Assembly (NCBI GenBank): GCA_964564015.1
Contig: CAZLZR010000016.1
Span: 12,713-76,712 of the forward strand
Direction of reading: 5' to 3'
From: Acetivibrio sp964564015
Lineage (GTDB): Bacteria; Bacillota; Clostridia; Acetivibrionales; Acetivibrionaceae
Length of the DNA: 64,000 nt
The position numbers and the translations under genes were made by a program. This document shows, piece after piece, positions 60,217 to 64,000 of this stretch. Within the stretch, counting starts at the first letter, position 1. The number at the start of each line of letters is the position of its first letter. The notes under the pieces were generated by a model. The model was not told where the DNA came from. It saw nothing but the letters and a program-made list of their open reading frames with translations, and searched no databases.

Positions 60217-60856
60217 CTAGTATAAAGCACTTAACTATATAAAGCAATCCAAAAGCAATTACAGTAAGCGCGGAAGCGTATATAACCCTTCTCTTCGGCT
60301 CACCAATATTCAATAGCTTAATCAATGTATAAATAATTCTTCCAACAACAAATATCAGCCCGGCTATGCTGGCTGTTGAAACAATCCATATTGGCAAACC
60401 GGATCTTAATATAACAATACATGCTAAAATGTTTATTCCAGATAATATTAATAAATCAAACCACCCGTCAATTACTTTTAACTTGTTGACACCATAAACT
60501 TTGAAGTTTGCAGCAGGGATCAGGAAAACAGCTATAGACATGCCGAAAAAAAATCCTGTCACCAGCCTTATAATATTATCCGTCTGTCTTATTGAAACAT
60601 ACGAGGTAACAGCATCAAGCATCATAGGAATCATCAGCAGGGTTAATACTACACTCACTCCTGTTGATGGAACTCGGTCAGCCTTAATTTTCCCCCGGAC
60701 AATACAATACACCAGCACAACAAAAATCCCTGAGTATATCCCCGTATCCCTTGCACAAAGCGGCAAGGAAATTTCATCTATGGATAAAGTCCGCCCGGGA
60801 ATCTGATGGCAAACCAGACTCCCTATAAAATAGTATATTCTTATTATCGCTTCCAT
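60191..60856 (-). CDS. DUF2085 membrane protein
   Basis: A 221-aa membrane protein with about five helices. The DUF2085 signature SLVCHQIPGRTLS and LPLCARDTGIYSG is clear (Cys-His pair and CxRxxGIY). Function unknown. ATG at 60856 has no strong ribosome site; the frame extends to 60916, overlapping the zinc-ribbon gene. Probably one operon with the latter. Confidence 0.85.
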   Translation of the reverse strand: MEAIIRIYYFIGSLVCHQIPGRTLSIDEISLPLCARDTGIYSGIFVVLVYCIVRGKIKADRVPSTGVSVVLTLLMIPMMLDAVTSYVSIRQTDNIIRLVTGFFFGMSIAVFLIPAANFKVYGVNKLKVIDGWFDLLILSGINILACIVILRSGLPIWIVSTASIAGLIFVVGRIIYTLIKLLNIGEPKRRVIYASALTVIAFGLLYIVKCFILVLINKIKF

Positions 60857-60870
60857 ATTTAAACAAATCA

Positions 60871-61572
60871 CTAGCTCTCTGAAAATATAGCTATCAAAAC
60901 ACAACACGATAAACATGCCAATACAAAAACGATCAACGAATTAACTAATAGTGCCACTCCAAATGATCTTTTGTCAGCATCGCCTTCCGAATTCATAAAA
61001 ACAATGGCGATTATAACACCAATTAACTGGCCTAATCCCGGTACAAGAGTGCATACTGACGTTATAAAAACCTTCATTGCGTTGCTTATGGAAGGCCTTC
61101 CATTGACACTTTGTCCGGAAACGCCAACCCTTTGATAACCTTGTTGCCTTGGATTGTTAACATTATTGGCTCTCTGAACAGAATTTACTACTTGCTGTGT
61201 CTGATTAGTGCCCATGTTAAAATTACCTATGTCAGAAGGTTTCTGAATTTCATTATATTTTTCATCTACATTTTCTTTATTTAACGCTTCCTCTATACCA
61301 TTCCCATAAGCTCGCTCTTCGTATGAAAAATCCATAGGGGAATTATCACTGTCAACAGGATTATCGTAGTTAAATGGATTTTCCGGAGAATCCATTTTTA
61401 TATCTTGCATTTGTGAACCATTGTTACCAAAATCGTCAGTTTTAACTTCATCTACTTTGAAACTGTTATCTGATGCCAAAAGGCTGCCACAATATGGACA
61501 TCTTTTTGCATCAGCAGAAATATCCTCTCCACAGAAATTGCAAACTGTTCTCCCGTTTCCAAAGTTGTTCAT
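60871..61572 (-). CDS. Zinc-ribbon membrane protein
   Basis: A 233-aa protein: N-terminal CNFCGEDISADAKRCPYCGS (zinc ribbon), a polar, Asn-rich, disordered middle (30-160), and two C-terminal helices (CTLVPGLGQLIGVIIAIVFM and VALLVNSLIVFVLACLSC). ATG at 61572 is used (AAGGAG 8 nt upstream). No clear function; sits before the DUF2085 gene. Confidence 0.85.
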   Translation of the reverse strand: MNNFGNGRTVCNFCGEDISADAKRCPYCGSLLASDNSFKVDEVKTDDFGNNGSQMQDIKMDSPENPFNYDNPVDSDNSPMDFSYEERAYGNGIEEALNKENVDEKYNEIQKPSDIGNFNMGTNQTQQVVNSVQRANNVNNPRQQGYQRVGVSGQSVNGRPSISNAMKVFITSVCTLVPGLGQLIGVIIAIVFMNSEGDADKRSFGVALLVNSLIVFVLACLSCCVLIAIFSES

Positions 61573-61647
61573 ACCACTCACTCCTTAACTTTTGTAAGTA
61601 CAATAAACCTAGCATCGTAAAGTCTGGTTCCTTATTTTAGTTATACT

Positions 61648-61749
61648 AAGGGATAACGAAAAAATAACATCCTATTCTCATATTTTGAAAACATTATCAA
61701 ATCAAATTTTTCGTTATCCAGAGTATAAATTTATATTTTAGTTATACTA
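61648..61749 (+). repeat. Dispersed inverted-repeat element, copy 5
   Basis: AGGGATAACGAAAAAATAAC ... TTTTTCGTTATCC (61651-61719), then AGAGTATAAATTTATATTTTAG. Both flanks carry TTATACTAA-like sequence (61641, 61742), perhaps a duplication. Nearly identical to copies 2 and 4. Confidence 0.85.
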
Positions 61750-61808
61750 ATTCTTCAAAATCAAATAAAATCCTTCTACATACTGTAAAGTAATATTTCA
61801 ACTATTCC

Positions 61809-62861
61809 TTAGCTCAGTGGAACATATTGTTCTATCTTTGCATCATTAAAAGTTCCCATCTGCGTATAAGCAGCAAAGGCACAGTCAATCAGTTGAAATG
61901 CTATGGCAGCGCCGGTTCCTTCGCCAACGCGCATATCCAGATTCAAGAAAGGTTCCATTCCAAGAGCTTCCAAAATCTTTTTACTGCCCGGTTCTGCCGA
62001 TCCATGGGAAGGAAACATATAATTTCTGACTTCAGGTTTTATGGAAACAGCACATAAAGCAGCTGTAGAAGAAATAAAACCATCAATTAAAATGGGTATC
62101 CTATATCTTGCAGCACCAATAAAACATCCGACAAGTCCGGCTATATCAAATCCTCCTACCTTCGCCAGCACATCAACAGGATCCTTTGGATCAGGTTTGT
62201 TTATTTCAATAGCGCTCTTTATTACCTTTATCTTGTTCATCAAGGCTTCATCAGTAAGCCCTGCTCCTCTTCCCGACATTACTTCAACATCAATCCCCGT
62301 TAAAACAGAAGATACAGCACTGCTCGTTGTTGTATTTCCGACTCCCATTTCACCGGTTCCCAGCAAATTTATACCTTTTTCACTCAGTTCCTTTACAACC
62401 TCAATTCCCGTCTCTATTGCCTTAACAGCCTCATTTCGTTCCATTGCAGGCCCTCTGGCAATATTCCATGTTCCCTTTCTGATTTTTCTGCTTATTACCC
62501 CATTACAATTTATATCATCATCAACACCTATATCAACAACTGCAACATCTGCCTTTGCACATCTCGACAACACGTTTACTGCCGTTATACCCTTTGTAAA
62601 ATTTCTTGTTACCGACGAAGTTACACTTTTAGGACAGGAGCTCACTCCTTCCTCAACAACTCCATTATCTGCACACATTATCACTATAGTTTTTTTATCA
62701 ACTTTTGGATACAGATTTCTTGTTATTCCAACTATTCTTCTTACAACTTCCTCAAGCTTACCAAGGCTTCCTATGGGTTTTGTCAGATTATCAAGCCGCA
62801 ACTGTGCCTCGGCCATAAGTTTCTCATCGAGACCTCCGATAAATTCGAGCACCTTTTCCAC
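61809..62861 (-). CDS. cobT: Nicotinate-nucleotide-dimethylbenzimidazole phosphoribosyltransferase
   Basis: CobT (350 aa) makes alpha-ribazole 5'-phosphate for the lower ligand of cobalamin. NLTKPIGSLGKLEE at the start, VVEEGVSSCPKSVT, GTGEMGVGNTTTSSAV and MRVGEGTGAAIAF near the end are family motifs. Start is GTG with GGGGGATG upstream. Single cobalamin gene here; I see no riboswitch upstream. Confidence 0.95.
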   Translation of the reverse strand: MEKVLEFIGGLDEKLMAEAQLRLDNLTKPIGSLGKLEEVVRRIVGITRNLYPKVDKKTIVIMCADNGVVEEGVSSCPKSVTSSVTRNFTKGITAVNVLSRCAKADVAVVDIGVDDDINCNGVISRKIRKGTWNIARGPAMERNEAVKAIETGIEVVKELSEKGINLLGTGEMGVGNTTTSSAVSSVLTGIDVEVMSGRGAGLTDEALMNKIKVIKSAIEINKPDPKDPVDVLAKVGGFDIAGLVGCFIGAARYRIPILIDGFISSTAALCAVSIKPEVRNYMFPSHGSAEPGSKKILEALGMEPFLNLDMRVGEGTGAAIAFQLIDCAFAAYTQMGTFNDAKIEQYVPLS

Positions 62862-63010
62862 AATGTCATCCCCCGATTCTTATACAATTCTACTCTCACT
62901 CATCTCTAAAAGTATTATATTGTAGTTGGATTAATAAATCAACAAAGTGCAGACTATAAGGGTGCAAGTAATAAATGTGAGGAAAAATAATATGCACCGG
63001 ACTATAAAGC

Positions 63011-63048
63011 AAAAATGGTGCTGCAGTCTAAACCGCAACACCATTTTC
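63011..63048 (-). terminator. Terminator after L25 gene
   Basis: AAAATGGTG and CACCATTTT pair on the minus strand with an 18-nt loop followed by TTTGC, 7 bp after the stop. Confidence 0.65.
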
Positions 63049-63054
63049 ACTACT

Positions 63055-63363
63055 CTAATGTATGTAACCATTTGCCTCTAGTGGCATCAAATCAACATGA
63101 CGAACCTCTCCGCTGACAGGCTCTCTCTGTACTTCTTTTAGCCTTGCTTTAAACTCCCTGTTATTAAATCTGACATTAAGAATCAAATCCTGTTCCGCTT
63201 TTCCTGCCAATATATGTCTCAAATCATCTTCTCTCATTTCAACTGGCAGACTTTCTGCACCTTGATACAGAACCCCCGGAACCAATCCTTCTCTTTTTAG
63301 CTTTCTTGCTGCTGAAGCTCCAACTTCCGTTCTATTCTCTACATTAATATCAAATGCTTCCAT
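63055..63363 (-). CDS. rplY: L25-type ribosomal protein (Ctc/RplY family)
   Basis: A 102-aa 5S rRNA-binding protein. The opening VENRTEVGASAARKLKREGLVPGVLYQG and the ending EVQREPVSGEVRHVDL are the L25 family pattern. It has only the short domain, without the C-terminal extension of Ctc. AAAGGAG precedes the ATG. Confidence 0.9.
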   Translation of the reverse strand: MEAFDINVENRTEVGASAARKLKREGLVPGVLYQGAESLPVEMREDDLRHILAGKAEQDLILNVRFNNREFKARLKEVQREPVSGEVRHVDLMPLEANGYIH

Positions 63364-63439
63364 ATAGATTCTCCTTTATCAATGAAACTTTTTATATCAT
63401 TAATAAAGTATCTCCTGAAATCTACAATTTAATACCAGA

Positions 63440-63736
63440 TCATAGGCACTCTTCCTTATAATATACATGCAGCAGCGCTTTTATAATATCATTGCAGTTT
63501 TCGCCCGTTACCAGTTGTACATCTCCATCTCCAACCTGAATGGCCAGGTTAATTTTATGCCTGTGGTTATTGTCTATTACTGTACTTATCATATCAATTG
63601 CTTCGAGAGGTTTGTAATAAATATAACTCCACTGCCCAACATCACTGTCCATATTTATTTCCTTCTGATAGTACTTCTCCAGAAACCCTCTTATTTCTCC
63701 GACCTTCCTTGAAAAAAGACTTACAGTAACACACAT
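63440..63736 (-). CDS. Small protein of unknown function (98 aa)
   Basis: A 98-aa protein (MCVTVSLFSRKVGEIRGFLE, then YYKPLEAIDMISTVID, INLAIQVGDGDVQLV). Looks like an alpha/beta fold. GGGGGAA lies 9 nt before the ATG. No name known to me. Upstream of the L25 gene on the same strand. Confidence 0.7.
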   Translation of the reverse strand: MCVTVSLFSRKVGEIRGFLEKYYQKEINMDSDVGQWSYIYYKPLEAIDMISTVIDNNHRHKINLAIQVGDGDVQLVTGENCNDIIKALLHVYYKEECL

Positions 63737-64000
63737 TTACAATTTCCCCCTATTTTTTTATTACCTGCATATCCAAATGCACTTGCGCCTGCTAAACTGC
63801 ATGTTGTCCAAAAATTTTGCTGCAATATACCCATTTAACGTTTACATAATAAATTTGACAAGAACACAAAAAAACCTTTATGTAATTTTTTCTTTTATCT
63901 CTGATGCTTTGGAATTATTTCAAAACAACTTGTAAATTTCCCTTTCCAAGAAAATTCGCTTCGCTCATGAATTTTCTTGTTCGCTAGGGAACCCTATGGT
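63737..64000. other. Intergenic end of window
   Basis: 264 bp, AT-rich, without a gene. It contains an 10-bp stem AAGAAAATTC/GAATTTTCTT (63951-63981) with loop GCTTCGCTCAT, possibly a terminator or promoter hairpin of a gene beyond the edge. Confidence 0.4.

Noticed and set aside
61582..61808. Possible riboswitch in the intergenic copy-5 region or before cobT
   Set aside because: The structure is explained by the dispersed repeat, and no cobalamin-riboswitch core is seen near 62862-63054.
62041..62925. Long plus-strand open frame (294 codons) opposite cobT
   Set aside because: It is antisense to a clear cobT gene, rich in Ser/Thr/Ile as shadow frames are, and has no ribosome site or family.
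1..64000. CRISPR array, tRNA or rRNA genes
   Set aside because: No regularly spaced repeats, no cloverleaf and no rRNA-like conserved stretch were noticed.

Overview
The window looks like part of the chromosome of a low-GC, spore-forming, cellulosome-producing clostridium of the Acetivibrio/Hungateiclostridium type. The evidence is a GH9 cellulase with CBM3-like and type I dockerin modules, a second dockerin protein, sporulation genes (spoVM, a ylbJ fragment), sigma-54, c-di-GMP enzymes, and strong Shine-Dalgarno sites before nearly every gene. The species assignment is inference only. No rRNA, tRNA or CRISPR array is visible.

Region 1 (1-11,935) is a mobile element that runs off the left edge. 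It carries one large serine recombinase on the minus strand (partial), an XRE repressor, two tiny proteins and two overlapping large serine recombinases on the plus strand. Next come an unknown HTH/coiled-coil gene, a perfect 56-bp palindrome, and a tight operon read right to left: ribbon-helix-helix protein, DNA methyltransferase, double GHKL ATPase/histidine kinase, and receiver-domain protein. The kinase is split into two reading frames at an A8 run placed exactly like a dnaX-type -1 frameshift site, with an AGGGAG sequence 8 nt upstream. I consider this operon the best candidate for an undescribed (probably anti-phage or epigenetic-signalling) system. The element abuts a ylbJ gene that lacks about its first 100 codons, so it sits inside a sporulation gene, as skin-type elements do.

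Region 2 (12-35 kb) is ordinary chromosome: coiled-coil protein, coaD, rsmD, recG, rpmB, spoVM (23 codons), a GlsB-type membrane protein, a GGDEF cyclase, an FtsA-like ATPase, nth, glgA, an HD-GYP protein, an HtrA protease, a two-component system, an OadG-like subunit, an amidohydrolase, apgM and a second HD-GYP protein.

Region 3 (35-49 kb) holds the cellulosomal genes, a PEP-synthase/rifampin-phosphotransferase-like enzyme divergent from a MerR-TipAS regulator with a clear 19-bp-spacer promoter, and an SOS operon (Y-family polymerase, small protein) behind a perfect LexA box and followed by an HMCES-type gene. It also holds a 203-bp fold-back element, a metallophosphoesterase and a stalk-domain protein.

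Region 4 (49-56.5 kb) is a serine recombinase gene cut in two by a 5.96-kb element that carries its own large serine recombinase. The junctions share ATATACCTTTC, and joining the halves restores one 506-codon frame. Cargo: two small membrane proteins, a lipase-like hydrolase, a small protein next to the recombinase, another membrane protein, and a GNAT fused to a Hint-domain remnant.

Region 5 (56.8-64 kb) is chromosome again: rpoN, CPBP protease, 5-formyltetrahydrofolate cyclo-ligase, DUF2085 protein, zinc-ribbon membrane protein, cobT, an L25-type protein and a conserved small protein. Five copies of a ~70-105-bp inverted-repeat element (GGATAAYGAAAAA ends) are scattered through regions 2-5.
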